Part shown: piece by piece, positions 31,583-40,623 of the stretch
Layout: each line of letters begins with the position of its first letter
How positions within the stretch are numbered: the first letter of the stretch is position 1
Assembly (NCBI RefSeq): GCF_022631375.1
Contig: NZ_JALBGC010000002.1
Coordinates: 62,001 to 126,000, forward strand
DNA from: Hymenobacter cyanobacteriorum
GTDB taxonomy: Bacteria > Bacteroidota > Bacteroidia > Cytophagales > Hymenobacteraceae
Length of the DNA: 64,000 nt
Direction of reading: 5' to 3'
Notes under the pieces: model-generated
The model's database searches: none
What the model was told of the DNA's origin: nothing
Seen by the model: the letters and a program-made list of their open reading frames with translations, nothing else
Translations under genes and position numbers: made by a program

Positions 31583-32914
31583 ATGTACGCCCTCGTCGAC
31601 TGCAATAATTTTTACGTTTCCTGCGAGCGGGTTTTCGCCCCGCGCCTCGAAGGCCGGCCCGTGGTGGTGCTCAGCAACAACGACGGCTGCCTGATTTCGC
31701 GCTCCGACGAAGCCAAGGCGCTGGGCTTTGCCATGGGCGAGCCCTACCACCTGGCCCGGCCCCGGCTGGCCGAGCACGACGTGCAGGTGTTTTCTTCCAA
31801 CTACGGCTTATATGGCGACATGAGCCGGCGCGTGGTGCAAGTGCTGGGCAGCTTTGCGGCCGGCGTGGAGGTGTATTCCATCGACGAGGCTTTTCTGGAT
31901 TTCGGCGGCATGCACCTGCTCGCGCCCGACCTGCTGGCCTACGGGGCCGAGGTAAAGGGGCGGGTGCGGCAGCACACCGGCATCCCAACCTGCGTGGGCA
32001 TCGCGCCCACCAAAACCCTGGCCAAGCTGGCCAACCGCCTGGCCCGCAAGCACCGCACCAGCGGCGTGCTGCTACTCGATACCCCCGCCCGCTGGCAGGC
32101 CGCTTTGGCCGAAGCTCCGGTTGACAGCATCTGGGGCGTGGGCCGGCGCTACGCCCGCAAGCTGCTGGATATGAACATTACAACCGGGGCGGAGCTGGCC
32201 GCCCTGCCCGAGGCCTGGCTGCGCCGCCACCTGGGCGGCGTGGTGGGCCAGCGCCTGTGGCGCGAGCTGCACGGCCAGCCCTGCCTCGACTGGAACCCCG
32301 CCGAGTGCGACGACGACGGCGAGCCCCGGCCCACCAGCGGAGCCGCCCGCCACAGCGTGACGTGCACCCGCTCGTTCGGCCGGCCGCAGCACGCGCCCGC
32401 CGCGCTGGCCGAAGCCGTGGCCACCTTCGCCGCCAAGGCCGCCGAGAAGCTGCGCTGCCACGGCCTGGGCGCGCACTTGGTCACCGTCATTCTCGGCACC
32501 GATAAGTACGCGCCCACCGGCGGCCCCAGCACCCACACCGCCTGCGTGAGCCTGCCCACCGCCACGGCCGACACCAGCCACCTCACGCGGGCCGCACTGC
32601 AAGGGCTGGAGCGGCTGCGACAGCCGGGCACCGCCTACCACCGCGTCGGCGTGCTGCTAAGCGGGCTGGAGCGGCCCGGCGCGGCGCAGCTCAACCTGTT
32701 CGAGCCGGCCGCCGCGCCGGCCCCGCCCCAACGGGCACAGCTTATGGCCACGCTCGACCGACTGAACGGCCGCTTTGGCCGGGCAGTGGTGCAACTGGCG
32801 GCGGCTGGAGTGGCCCGGCCCGCTGGTAGGAGTGCGCCCGCCTGGGCTGGCCGCGCGTCGCACCGCTCGCCGCTTTATACCACCAGTTGGGACGGTTTGT
32901 GGCAATTAAGCTAA
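31583..32914 (+). CDS. umuC: DNA polymerase V catalytic subunit (Y family)
   Basis: A 443-residue error-prone translesion polymerase. Catalytic carboxylates are D6 ([13 protein letters not shown]) and D101/E102 ([11 protein letters not shown]). The helix-hairpin-helix region [23 protein letters not shown] lies near 175, and the little-finger and DUF4113-like C-terminal regions follow (SWDGLWQLS end). It works with processed UmuD. Length and order are normal. No clear promoter is visible in the 146 bases before it, so it may be read from umuD. Confidence 0.94.
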   Translation: MYALVDCNNFYVSCERVFAPRLEGRPVVVLSNNDGCLISRSDEAKALGFAMGEPYHLARPRLAEHDVQVFSSNYGLYGDMSRRVVQVLGSFAAGVEVYSIDEAFLDFGGMHLLAPDLLAYGAEVKGRVRQHTGIPTCVGIAPTKTLAKLANRLARKHRTSGVLLLDTPARWQAALAEAPVDSIWGVGRRYARKLLDMNITTGAELAALPEAWLRRHLGGVVGQRLWRELHGQPCLDWNPAECDDDGEPRPTSGAARHSVTCTRSFGRPQHAPAALAEAVATFAAKAAEKLRCHGLGAHLVTVILGTDKYAPTGGPSTHTACVSLPTATADTSHLTRAALQGLERLRQPGTAYHRVGVLLSGLERPGAAQLNLFEPAAAPAPPQRAQLMATLDRLNGRFGRAVVQLAAAGVARPAGRSAPAWAGRASHRSPLYTTSWDGLWQLS

Positions 32915-32963
32915 TTGCCAGTAGCGTCGGTATCACCACGCAGCACCCTGTACGACGCTGCTG

Positions 32964-35798
32964 TTAGCGCACTTCCACCGCTTTGCTCACTACTAAACTC
33001 GCACCCTGCGCCCGCACCACGTACAGCCCTGGCGCCAAGCCCGTCAGATTGAGCGAAGCCGCCGCGCCGCTGGCCGCCTGCCGCCGCACCAGCTGCCCCA
33101 GCGCGTTGCGCACCTCAATTTCCCGCAGGCCAAAATCGGCCGACACTTCTACCCGCAGCCGGCCGGTAGTGGGGTTGGGATAAACGCTGAACCCGGCCGC
33201 TACCGCCGCCGCCCGCGTGGGCAGCGCCGTGGCATAGAGCTGCGCTGCCGCATCGGCCGAGGCTTGTAGCTGGGCCAGATTGGGGGCGGCTAATATGGCG
33301 AAAGCCACCGTGGCCGAGTCGCCGGGGGCGAGGCGGGCCAGGCGGGTGCCGAGCACCTGCATCACGTCGGCGCCGTTGAGCAGGCCGGCGGTGCGCTGGG
33401 CGCGGGCGGTGCCGCTGCTCAGGGTGAGGAATTTTTCGGCGGGCGAGAAGCCGTCGGCCAGGCGCACGGGGCTGCCGGCGGGCGCGGCCCCATCAATCGA
33501 GTACACGGCCGGGGCGCCGCCGCGCAGCAGCCGCAGGCCCGCATAGGCGCCCGGCGCGGGCGTGGCCGGGGGCGGCAGTTGGCCCAGTGCGTAGGAGTAG
33601 GCCAGCGTGCGGACGCTGTCGTAGGTCGCCGCGTTGTGGGCGGCGCCGTCGGGCGTGGGCAGGTCCCAGTCGGCAAACAGGCCGGCATAAAGCGGCTTGA
33701 GGGTATCGGTGGTGATGTTTTTTAGTGAATACTCCAGCACCACGAAATCGCGGCGGCTGGGCGTGGCCCAGGCGTAGGCGCGCTGGCGCACGGCCACGCC
33801 CACGCTGCGCGCGGCGGCCCCGGGGGCCGGAATCGAGTCCTGAAAGGCTAGGCGGGCCTCCTGGTCGGCGCGGGGGCCGGGCTGCTGGCGGGTGGCCTGG
33901 CGCTGGCTGAAAAACGACTGCCGCTGCTGCCCCCGGCCGCTGCGCAGGCGGTCCGACACGCGGCTGGGCGAGGTGGCAAGCATCAGACCGCCTTCGCTGA
34001 GCAGGTTGCCGCTGCCGCGGTACGTCAGGCCCGCGCCCACGGTACCCGAGGGGTTGTCGTAGCTCAGATTGCCGCGGCTGGTCAGGGTCAGGCGCAGGTC
34101 GTTGGCGTCAAGCACCACGTAGTCCGGGTTCAGCAGCAGGTCCACGTACTGGTCGAGCTGGAAGCCGCCCGCCGCCGTGAGGTGGTAGCGCAGCGTGGCC
34201 CGGGTATTGAGCGGAATGCCGCTGGCGGCCACGGTTAGCTGGAAGGGGGCGGCCGCGTTATCGGTCCGACCAAGCGTGCCCAGGCTGCCCGCCGCGAAGC
34301 TGCCCGCCGCCACCGTGAGGTAGGGCGAGAGCGAAGTAAGCGTGACGGTGAGACCCGCCACCGGAGCCAGCAAATTCTGCACGCTGGCCGTGAGGCGGAT
34401 GGTTTCGCCCGGCACGTAGGCGGCGCGGGCCGGCGCAAACGTGCTGTTCACCACCCGCGCCTCGGTGAGGTTCGGGCGGGTGAGGGCGGCCACCATGTTG
34501 AGGCGGCCGGTGCCCAGGCGGCCCACCCAGGCAGCATTGCCGGGCAGCGCGGCGATGTTGTCGGTGGTTTGGCGCAGGCGGGCCGCCACCTGGTCGGCGG
34601 TGTAGGTGGGAAACTGCCAGCGCACCAGCGCCGCGGCCGCCGCCACCATGGGCGCGGCAAACGAGGTGCCGCCCACGGCCGTGTAGTCGTTGTCGACCTG
34701 CGGGCCGGCGTGGTAGCCGTAGCAGGTGAGAATGCTGATGCCCGGGGCCGTAAGGTCGACGCGGTGGCTGAAAGTGGCGCTGCCCACCTTGGTATCGGTA
34801 TTATCGACGCCCGACACCGATACCACGTGCTGGTAGCTGGCAGGGTAAAAGTCGAGGTCGGCGTTGGTGTTGCCGGCGGCGCCAATCAGCACGGCGTTGC
34901 GGTTCACGGCGGCGTAGGTCATGGCGTCCTGCTCGAACTGCGAATAGCCGCCCGGCGCGCCCCAGCTCATGTTGATGACCTGGCAGCCGTGGTCGGCCGC
35001 GTACACCACGGCCTCGATGCCGGCGAAGGTGCCGGTGGGCGTGTTGGGGTAAATGTTCAGCGGCAGAAACCGGCACTTGTTGCCCACGCCGGCCAGGCCC
35101 TGGCCGTTGTCGGCGCGGGCCGATGCCACACCACTCACCAGCGTGCCGTGCACGATGTTGATGTCGTAGCCCGGGTCGTTGTCGTTGTTGGCCAGGTCCC
35201 AGCCCGTGAAATTGTCGACGTAGCCGTCGTGGTCGTCGTCGAGGCCGTTGATGGGGTCGGCATAGTTGTGCTTGATTTGGGGGGCCAGCTCGGTGTGCGT
35301 CAGGCGCACGCCGCCGTCGGTGATGCCGATGACGATGCTGCTGTCTCCGCGCGTAATGTCCCAGGCGCGGTAGGCCTTAATCTGCTTCAGGTAGTACTGG
35401 CTGGCCGTGAGGCTGGTGAGCGTAGAATCGGCGAACGGGTCGTTGGGCTGGTACTGCGGCCGACGGATGTAGAGCGGCTCGACGTACTCGACCGCGCCGG
35501 TGGCCAGCAGCACGGCCCGGGCTTTCTGTAAGTCAGCGGCCGTTCGAAACTGGTAGATGCCGCGCAGTTCCACGCTGCCGGGCCGCTCGGCGCTGGGCGG
35601 CAGCGCGTGTGGGAATTTCTGCGTGAGCGTACCCGCCGCCAGCGCCTGCAGCGCCGCTTCGAGCCGCGCCGGCGACTGGCCGGGCCGCAGCTTCAGCACC
35701 AGCTGGCCGGCGATGGTGGGCGGCGTGGATTGGGCGCACAGCGGGCCGCTTAGTCCAATTAAAAACAGGTATAGGAATGCGCGTAACGTGTTTTTCAT
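32964..35798 (-). CDS. secreted subtilisin-like (S8) serine protease with T9SS sorting domain
   Basis: A 944-residue exported protease. Signal peptide 1-23; an inhibitor-like propeptide at about 28-110; the S8 catalytic domain at about 135-440 with D161 (GITDGG), H217 (VHGTLVSG), oxyanion N310 (GAAGNTN) and S379 (GGTSFAAP). A long beta-rich region follows, ending in a type A T9SS sorting domain (FSVYPNPTTGRLRVEV, then GLAPGLYVVRAQG and a Lys-Val-rich tail). It should cross the outer membrane by type IX secretion and stay on the surface or be released. It is probably a monocistron. Confidence 0.93.
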   Translation of the reverse strand: MKNTLRAFLYLFLIGLSGPLCAQSTPPTIAGQLVLKLRPGQSPARLEAALQALAAGTLTQKFPHALPPSAERPGSVELRGIYQFRTAADLQKARAVLLATGAVEYVEPLYIRRPQYQPNDPFADSTLTSLTASQYYLKQIKAYRAWDITRGDSSIVIGITDGGVRLTHTELAPQIKHNYADPINGLDDDHDGYVDNFTGWDLANNDNDPGYDINIVHGTLVSGVASARADNGQGLAGVGNKCRFLPLNIYPNTPTGTFAGIEAVVYAADHGCQVINMSWGAPGGYSQFEQDAMTYAAVNRNAVLIGAAGNTNADLDFYPASYQHVVSVSGVDNTDTKVGSATFSHRVDLTAPGISILTCYGYHAGPQVDNDYTAVGGTSFAAPMVAAAAALVRWQFPTYTADQVAARLRQTTDNIAALPGNAAWVGRLGTGRLNMVAALTRPNLTEARVVNSTFAPARAAYVPGETIRLTASVQNLLAPVAGLTVTLTSLSPYLTVAAGSFAAGSLGTLGRTDNAAAPFQLTVAASGIPLNTRATLRYHLTAAGGFQLDQYVDLLLNPDYVVLDANDLRLTLTSRGNLSYDNPSGTVGAGLTYRGSGNLLSEGGLMLATSPSRVSDRLRSGRGQQRQSFFSQRQATRQQPGPRADQEARLAFQDSIPAPGAAARSVGVAVRQRAYAWATPSRRDFVVLEYSLKNITTDTLKPLYAGLFADWDLPTPDGAAHNAATYDSVRTLAYSYALGQLPPPATPAPGAYAGLRLLRGGAPAVYSIDGAAPAGSPVRLADGFSPAEKFLTLSSGTARAQRTAGLLNGADVMQVLGTRLARLAPGDSATVAFAILAAPNLAQLQASADAAAQLYATALPTRAAAVAAGFSVYPNPTTGRLRVEVSADFGLREIEVRNALGQLVRRQAASGAAASLNLTGLAPGLYVVRAQGASLVVSKAVEVR

Positions 35799-36133
35799 CA
35801 GGCAGTAGAACCGGTGGGAGGGGTGAGTAAAGATACTACACTACGAAGGGCAGGAGGGTTCGGACTTTGGGATGATGGCGAGGAAAGAAAAATAGCAGAA
35901 CGGTCATGCTGAGCTTGTCGAAGCATCTCTACCGCAGCGGTAACTGAATTGCGTTGCACGGTAGAGATGCTTCGACAAACTCAGCATGACCTTTCGTTTT
36001 TACCATTCACTCCACATTCAGCAAGCTGCCCATAACCGCCCGCCCCGCGCCCGCATCTGGCCGCTCGCCGTAACTTGCGCGGCGGCCCGGCGGCCGCACC
36101 ACGTCTTCTTAAAATCAACCCGACCCACCCCCG
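35799..36133. other. intergenic region holding a palindromic repeat
   Basis: About 335 bases between divergent genes. The middle is taken up by copy 2 of the GTCATGCTGAGC element (35902-35991). The right part contains TAACTTG (36070-36076), a weak -7 box about 58 bases before paaN. Nothing else is evident. Confidence 0.6.
35902..35991. repeat. palindromic GTCATGCTGAGC element, copy 2
   Basis: Left arm 35902-35934 and right arm 35959-35991 are near-perfect reverse complements (GGTCATGCTGAGCTTGTCGA and its mirror) around a 24-base centre. It is the same family as the copies at 20906 and 43669, with differing inner arm sequence. Confidence 0.88.
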
Positions 36134-37792
36134 ATGATTAACAAGCACCAGGCTACCCTCGACGCCGCTGTGCAGGCCCTGCACGGGCGCACGTTCTACG
36201 CCGCCTTTCCCGAAAACCCCTCGCCCGACATCTACGGGGCCGATGCCGATGCCCAGGGCCGCGCCAAATTCGCCGCCATGCGCGGCCAGCACTTCACCGA
36301 GCTGCAGCAGGGCGAGCCCCAGGGTTGGGCCGGCCAGGAAGAGTCGCCCTACGAGCAGCAGTCGCTCGGCATCAAATACCCTTTTTATCAGCCCGAAACG
36401 CTGATTGCCAACGCACAGGCCGCCTTTGGCGAGTGGCGCAAGCTGAAGCCGGCCCTGCGCGCCGCGCTGCTGACGGAGGCACTGGAAGGCATGAAAAACC
36501 GCTTCTTCGAAATTGCCTACGCCACCATGCATACCACGGGCCAGGCCTACATGATGTCCTTCCAGGCCAGCGGCCCGCACGCCGCCGACCGGGCCCTGGA
36601 GGCCATCGCGGCCGGCTACGAGGAGCAAACCCGCTTCCCCGAAGAAACCCGCTGGGAGAAGCCCATGGGCAAGTACAGCATCACCCTGAACAAAACCTGG
36701 CGCGCCGTGCCCAAGGGCCTGGCCCTGGTCATCGGCTGCTCCACGTTCCCGACCTGGAACACGGTGCCGGGCATGTTCGCCAGCCTCGTAACCGGCAACC
36801 CCACCATCATCAAGCCGCACCCCAAGGCCGTGCTGCCCATTGCCATTGTAGTGGCCGAGGTGCAGAAAGTGCTGAAAGAAAACGGGCTGAACCCCAACAT
36901 CTGCCAGCTGGCCGTGGACGCCGACGACCACCTCATCACCAAGGAGCTGGCCGAAAACTCCGCCATCAAGCTCATCGACTACACCGGCGGCTCGGCCTTC
37001 GGCGAGTACATCGAGGGCCTGAAAGGCAAGACGGTCTTCACCGAGAAAACCGGCGTCAACAGCATCATCCTCGACAGCTGCGACGACCTCGACAAAGTGG
37101 CCCAGAACCTGGCCTTCTCCGTGAGCCTGTATTCGGGCCAGATGTGCACGGCCCCGCAAAACTTCTTCATTCCGGCCGCTGGCGTGAAAGTGGGCGGCGA
37201 GCTGGTGCCCTACGAAGACGTGGTGCAGAAGCTCTCGGCCGCCGTAACCGGCCTGGCCACCAACCCCAAGGCCGGCCCGCACGTGTTCGGCGCCATCCAG
37301 AGCGAAATCACGCACGACCGGGTGAAGCAGCTGGCCTTCGACGGCGGCCGCAGCATCCTGGCCCACGGCACCGTCGACAACCCCGTGTTTCAGAACGCGC
37401 GCACCTGCTCGCCGAGCATTCACGAAATTGGCTCCGACAACGTGGAGCAGTTCAGTCAGGAGCTGTTTGGTCCCATCATGCTGGTTATCAAAACCAAGGA
37501 CACGCAGGAGAGCATCCACCTTGCGGCACAGCTGGCCCGCGAGCACGGCGCCATCTCGTGCGGTGCCTACACCACGGACAACGCCATCAAGGAGCAGATT
37601 ATGGACGAGATGAGCCTGGCCGGCACGCCCGTCAGCTTCAACCTCACTGGTGGCATCTACGTGAACCAGAATGCCGGCTTCTCCGACTTCCACGTCACGG
37701 GCGGCAACCCGGCCGGCAACGCCAGCTTCACCAACCCCGAGTTCGTCATCAAGCGTTTCACCTGGGTGGGCTTCCGCGAGCCGGTAGCGTAG
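36134..37792 (+). CDS. paaN: PaaN-type phenylacetic acid degradation aldehyde dehydrogenase
   Basis: A 552-residue aldehyde dehydrogenase superfamily protein of the PaaN type, set apart by a long N-terminal extension (1-90) and matching the family length. The nicotinamide-site glutamate E304 (VFTEKTGVNS) and catalytic C338 (YSGQMCTAPQNFF) are present, as are the cofactor-binding regions (GCSTFPTWNTVPGMFA near 200 and YTGGSAFGEYIEG near 285). It would oxidise the ring-opened CoA-semialdehyde in phenylacetate degradation. No other paa genes are in the window, so the role could be broader. Confidence 0.8.
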   Translation: MINKHQATLDAAVQALHGRTFYAAFPENPSPDIYGADADAQGRAKFAAMRGQHFTELQQGEPQGWAGQEESPYEQQSLGIKYPFYQPETLIANAQAAFGEWRKLKPALRAALLTEALEGMKNRFFEIAYATMHTTGQAYMMSFQASGPHAADRALEAIAAGYEEQTRFPEETRWEKPMGKYSITLNKTWRAVPKGLALVIGCSTFPTWNTVPGMFASLVTGNPTIIKPHPKAVLPIAIVVAEVQKVLKENGLNPNICQLAVDADDHLITKELAENSAIKLIDYTGGSAFGEYIEGLKGKTVFTEKTGVNSIILDSCDDLDKVAQNLAFSVSLYSGQMCTAPQNFFIPAAGVKVGGELVPYEDVVQKLSAAVTGLATNPKAGPHVFGAIQSEITHDRVKQLAFDGGRSILAHGTVDNPVFQNARTCSPSIHEIGSDNVEQFSQELFGPIMLVIKTKDTQESIHLAAQLAREHGAISCGAYTTDNAIKEQIMDEMSLAGTPVSFNLTGGIYVNQNAGFSDFHVTGGNPAGNASFTNPEFVIKRFTWVGFREPVA

Positions 37793-37795
37793 GGG

Positions 37796-37863
37796 AGTTA
37801 AAAGGTAAAAGTGAAGAGTTAAGAGTTTTCCTGAAACCAACTTTTAACTCTTCACTTTTAACT
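37796..37863. repeat. palindromic AGTTAAAAGT element downstream of paaN
   Basis: Left arm about 37796-37826 and right arm 37839-37863 are reverse complements composed of GTTAAAAG/GTGAAGAGTTAA units with a short centre. Its relative at 10106-10230 lies within a gene. It abuts the terminator at 37864. Confidence 0.8.
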
Positions 37864-37905
37864 AAAAAAAGTCCGCCGCTTCTCTCGAAGCGGCGGACTT
37901 TTTTT
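37864..37905. terminator. bidirectional terminator between paaN and the small exported protein
   Basis: A stem of 18 bases (37864-37881 with 37888-37905) formed by GTCCGCCGCTT and its complement with A and T runs on both sides and a six-base loop. It serves both convergent genes and touches the stop of the minus-strand gene. Confidence 0.92.
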
Positions 37906-38159
37906 TAGCGGCCTTTGGCAAATTTGTAGTGGTGGTTGGCTTTGGCAGTTTTGAATTTTTCTGGTGTGTGGGGGTTCAGGTCGATGACCGGGCGGATGTT
38001 GTCGCGCCGGAACTGGGCTTTGTTGTTTTTGCCTTTTCCGGCTTCTGAACTGTGATTGAAGGCGCGTTTGAGGCTGCCTTTGGGGCGGTTCTGGGCAGTG
38101 GCCAGGCCGGCGGTGCTCAGGCTGAAAACGAAGAGCAGCAGGAGGAAAAGCTTATTCAT
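37905..38159 (-). CDS. small exported basic protein
   Basis: An 84-residue protein with a clear signal peptide (about 1-22, ending LATAQ) and a short, strongly basic mature part rich in Lys/Arg/Asn/His (KGSLKRAFNHSSEAGKGKNN, then HHYKFAKGR). No domain is recognised. The ATG at 38159 starts the signal peptide. Small basic exported proteins like this are common in Hymenobacter-like genomes, and a nucleic-acid- or surface-binding role is possible, but nothing in the sequence proves it. Confidence 0.65.
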   Translation of the reverse strand: MNKLFLLLLFVFSLSTAGLATAQNRPKGSLKRAFNHSSEAGKGKNNKAQFRRDNIRPVIDLNPHTPEKFKTAKANHHYKFAKGR

Positions 38160-38304
38160 GACAAATGGAGGCTGTAGGGAGAAGAAAGAATAAGGGGGCT
38201 GCCATTGGCTGGCTGCTAGGTCCTTATACCGCAATTGTGCCGGAAAGGATGCTGGCCCGGGCCGGAAAACCAACCTGCTGCGGTACTGTTGCCACAGGCT
38301 GGTT

Positions 38305-38856
38305 TCAGGCCAACGTCCGGGGCAGGCCCAGCTCGCGGGCCAGCGGCGCGGCCCCCGACTGCCACAGGGCGGCCAGCACGGCGTTGGCGGTAGCGGCCAG
38401 TTCGAGGTGGTAGTCTTCGTGTAGCTTGGCGGTTTGTTTCAGGGCTTCGTGGGCGCGCTTGGCCAGGTGCTGGAGCAGGGGCTGGGTGGGGCCATGCAGC
38501 CGGGCCGTGGTAGCGGCCTGGTGCTGAAACACGTTGTGCAGCAGCCGCCAGCTCAGCTCGATTTCGCCAAACGTGTCGCCCGTAATTTTGGCGTGGTAGG
38601 CCAGCCGGGCCTGTAGCTGCCGCAGAATCACGAGCAGGTCGTTGGGGGTGGGGTGGAAGCCCCGCACCGGGTCGTCGACCTGGGTGCGCAGGGCGGCGCG
38701 GCGCGTTTCGAGCGCCTCGGGGCCTTCGAGCAGGCGGAAGGCGAGCTGTTCGGTGAGAACGGCATCCTGGGCCACGAGGCGAGCGAGGAGCTGGTCTTTT
38801 TCTTTCGGCGGCAGGTCGAGCAGGGCGCGGCGCAGGTCGGGCGGGAGAGCGGGCAT
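38305..38856 (-). CDS. hypothetical helical protein
   Basis: A 183-residue soluble protein, predicted almost all helical, with a Leu/Arg/Ala-rich start (MPALPPDLRRALLDLPPKEKDQLLARLVAQD), then a segment RLHGPTQPLLQHLAKRAHEALKQTAKLHEDYHLELAATANAVLAALW. No family is recognised. The ATG at 38856 is preferred to the upstream start because similarity to typical helical proteins begins there. Divergent from the L,D-transpeptidase gene, with 160 bases between. Confidence 0.65.
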   Translation of the reverse strand: MPALPPDLRRALLDLPPKEKDQLLARLVAQDAVLTEQLAFRLLEGPEALETRRAALRTQVDDPVRGFHPTPNDLLVILRQLQARLAYHAKITGDTFGEIELSWRLLHNVFQHQAATTARLHGPTQPLLQHLAKRAHEALKQTAKLHEDYHLELAATANAVLAALWQSGAAPLARELGLPRTLA

Positions 38857-39016
38857 GGCAGGGGAGCAGAGCGGGTGGCGGGGTTGGAACCGGTCCGCGC
38901 GGTTTGTCTTCGAAGGTAGGGGCTGGCCCGGTTTTGCCTGCGCGAGGTAGCTAAACATATGAGCGTTTATTTTCTTATATTTAGGACAAGTCACTCACGC
39001 TTTTCAGGCCTCCGCC

Positions 39017-40513
39017 ATGCTGTCCCGCTGCCTTCGTCGCAACCTGCTCGCGAGTTGCCTGGGGCTAAGCCTGGGCGTGGTCACCGGCTGCCGTACCGTG
39101 GGCGGCCCGGCTCAGCCGAAGCCAAGAGCGGCAGAGCTGCCCGCCGTGGTGCAGCCCCCAAAAGTTACTCTGCCGCCGAAGAGGCTGCCGCTACCCACCG
39201 TGGCGCTGCTGATTCGGGCCTGGCTCGACACCCTACGCCCGATGCCGCCGGGCAGCCAGCGCGCTGCCCCGGTCGTGCGCGCTTTCTACCAGCAGCCCGG
39301 CGGCCCGGCCTGGACGGCCGCCCCGCCCGCCGACACCCTCGGCCGCCCCGCGCACGACGCGCTGGCGCTGCTGGCCCGGGCCTACGCCTACGGCCTGCAA
39401 CCCGCCGACTACGGCCTGCCCGCCCTGCTGGCCCTGCGCGATTCGCTGGCCGCCCCTGCTTTGCCCGCCGGCCCGGTTGGCCCGCGCCCGGCGCAGCTGG
39501 CCCGTTTCGACGTATGCCTGACCACTGCCGTGCTGGCCTTCGCGCACGACCTGCAGCACGGGCGGCGGCACCGGGCGCGGCAGCCGGCCGAAGCCGCCGC
39601 CTGGCTCCGCGCCGCGCTGGCGGCCGGCGAGTGGCCAGCCGCGCTGCTGGCCGTTCAGCCCGCCAGCCGCGAGTACCGCCAGTTGCAACAGGCGCTGGCG
39701 CAGTGGCTGGCTCAGCCGCCCGGCCCACCCGATTCGGTGGTGGCGCGGCACCGCAGCCGCTTCGAGCGCGTGGCCCTGAACCTGGAGCGCTGGCGCGCCG
39801 AACCCATTGAGGAGGCGGAGTACCTGCTGGTGAACATCCCCGCCTTCGAGCTGCTGGTGCTGGGCCACGATACCGTGCTGCGCCGCGCCCGCGTGATTGT
39901 GGGCAAGCCCGCCACGCCCACGCCCACGTTGCGCAGCCGCATCCGGTACTTCACGCTGGCCCCGGTCTGGAACGTGCCGTACTCCATTGCCAGCCAGGAA
40001 ATGCTGCCCCGGCTGCAGGACGACCCCAGCTTCTTGGCCGAAAGCAACCTGGCCGTGTACGACGGCCGGGGCCGCCGCCGCAACCCCTGGCGCATTGATT
40101 GGGGCGAAGTGACGGAGCAGAACTTCAAGTACACCGTTCAGCAGGAGGCCGGGCCGCGCAACGTGCTGGGCAACTTCGTCTTTCACTTCCCAAACCCCTA
40201 CCTCGTGTACCTGCACGACACGCCCGAGCGCCAGCTTTTTGCGCGCCCCGACCGCGCCCTCAGCCACGGCTGCATCCGGGTGGAACGCCCGCGCGAACTG
40301 GCCGCCTGGCTGCTACGCCGCGAGGGCAACCCCACGCCGCTGCTTACGCCCGCCCAGGCCCGGCAGTGCCCGCCGCAGGACGTGCTGCTGCGCCGGCCCC
40401 TGCCCATCTTTATCCGCTACGCTACCTGCACGGCCGAAAATGGCCGCCTACGCTTCTACCAGGATATCTACGGGCAGGACCAGGCGCTACGGGAGGCGCT
40501 GTACTGCCCGTAA
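39017..40513 (+). CDS. L,D-transpeptidase (YcbB-like) lipoprotein
   Basis: A 498-residue cell-wall enzyme. A lipoprotein-type signal (VVTGC, Cys near 25) is followed by a peptidoglycan-binding/scaffold region (about 60-265) and a YkuD catalytic domain (about 270-450). Conserved YLHDTPERQLF contains the first His, and SHGCIRVE carries catalytic Cys419. Such enzymes form 3-3 cross-links or attach proteins to peptidoglycan. It is longer than simple ErfK proteins and similar in size to YcbB/LdtD. Confidence 0.9.
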   Translation: MLSRCLRRNLLASCLGLSLGVVTGCRTVGGPAQPKPRAAELPAVVQPPKVTLPPKRLPLPTVALLIRAWLDTLRPMPPGSQRAAPVVRAFYQQPGGPAWTAAPPADTLGRPAHDALALLARAYAYGLQPADYGLPALLALRDSLAAPALPAGPVGPRPAQLARFDVCLTTAVLAFAHDLQHGRRHRARQPAEAAAWLRAALAAGEWPAALLAVQPASREYRQLQQALAQWLAQPPGPPDSVVARHRSRFERVALNLERWRAEPIEEAEYLLVNIPAFELLVLGHDTVLRRARVIVGKPATPTPTLRSRIRYFTLAPVWNVPYSIASQEMLPRLQDDPSFLAESNLAVYDGRGRRRNPWRIDWGEVTEQNFKYTVQQEAGPRNVLGNFVFHFPNPYLVYLHDTPERQLFARPDRALSHGCIRVERPRELAAWLLRREGNPTPLLTPAQARQCPPQDVLLRRPLPIFIRYATCTAENGRLRFYQDIYGQDQALREALYCP

Positions 40514-40598
40514 TAGCGGACTTTGTAGTTCGTGTACCTGCGCCTCTTGCCTCTTCAACGATTGCCGTTCGAGGACGCGAACTACAAAGTTCGCGCTA
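40514..40598. repeat. palindromic TAGCGGACTTTGTAGTTCG element
   Basis: Left arm 40514-40535 and right arm 40575-40598 are near-perfect reverse complements, around a 39-base centre, placed directly after the L,D-transpeptidase stop and before the convergent DUF2490 gene. It is a third repeat family, distinct from the GTCATGCTGAGC and AGTTAAAAGT families. A fragment of one arm (TAGCGGACTT) also appears at about 7435. Confidence 0.8.
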
Positions 40599-40623
40599 CT
40601 GCTCAACGTTGCTAGCCAAGGAG

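Noticed and set aside
35981..37840. A 619-codon minus-strand open frame over paaN
   Set aside because: Shadow of paaN; composition is low-complexity and the plus-strand protein has all family motifs.
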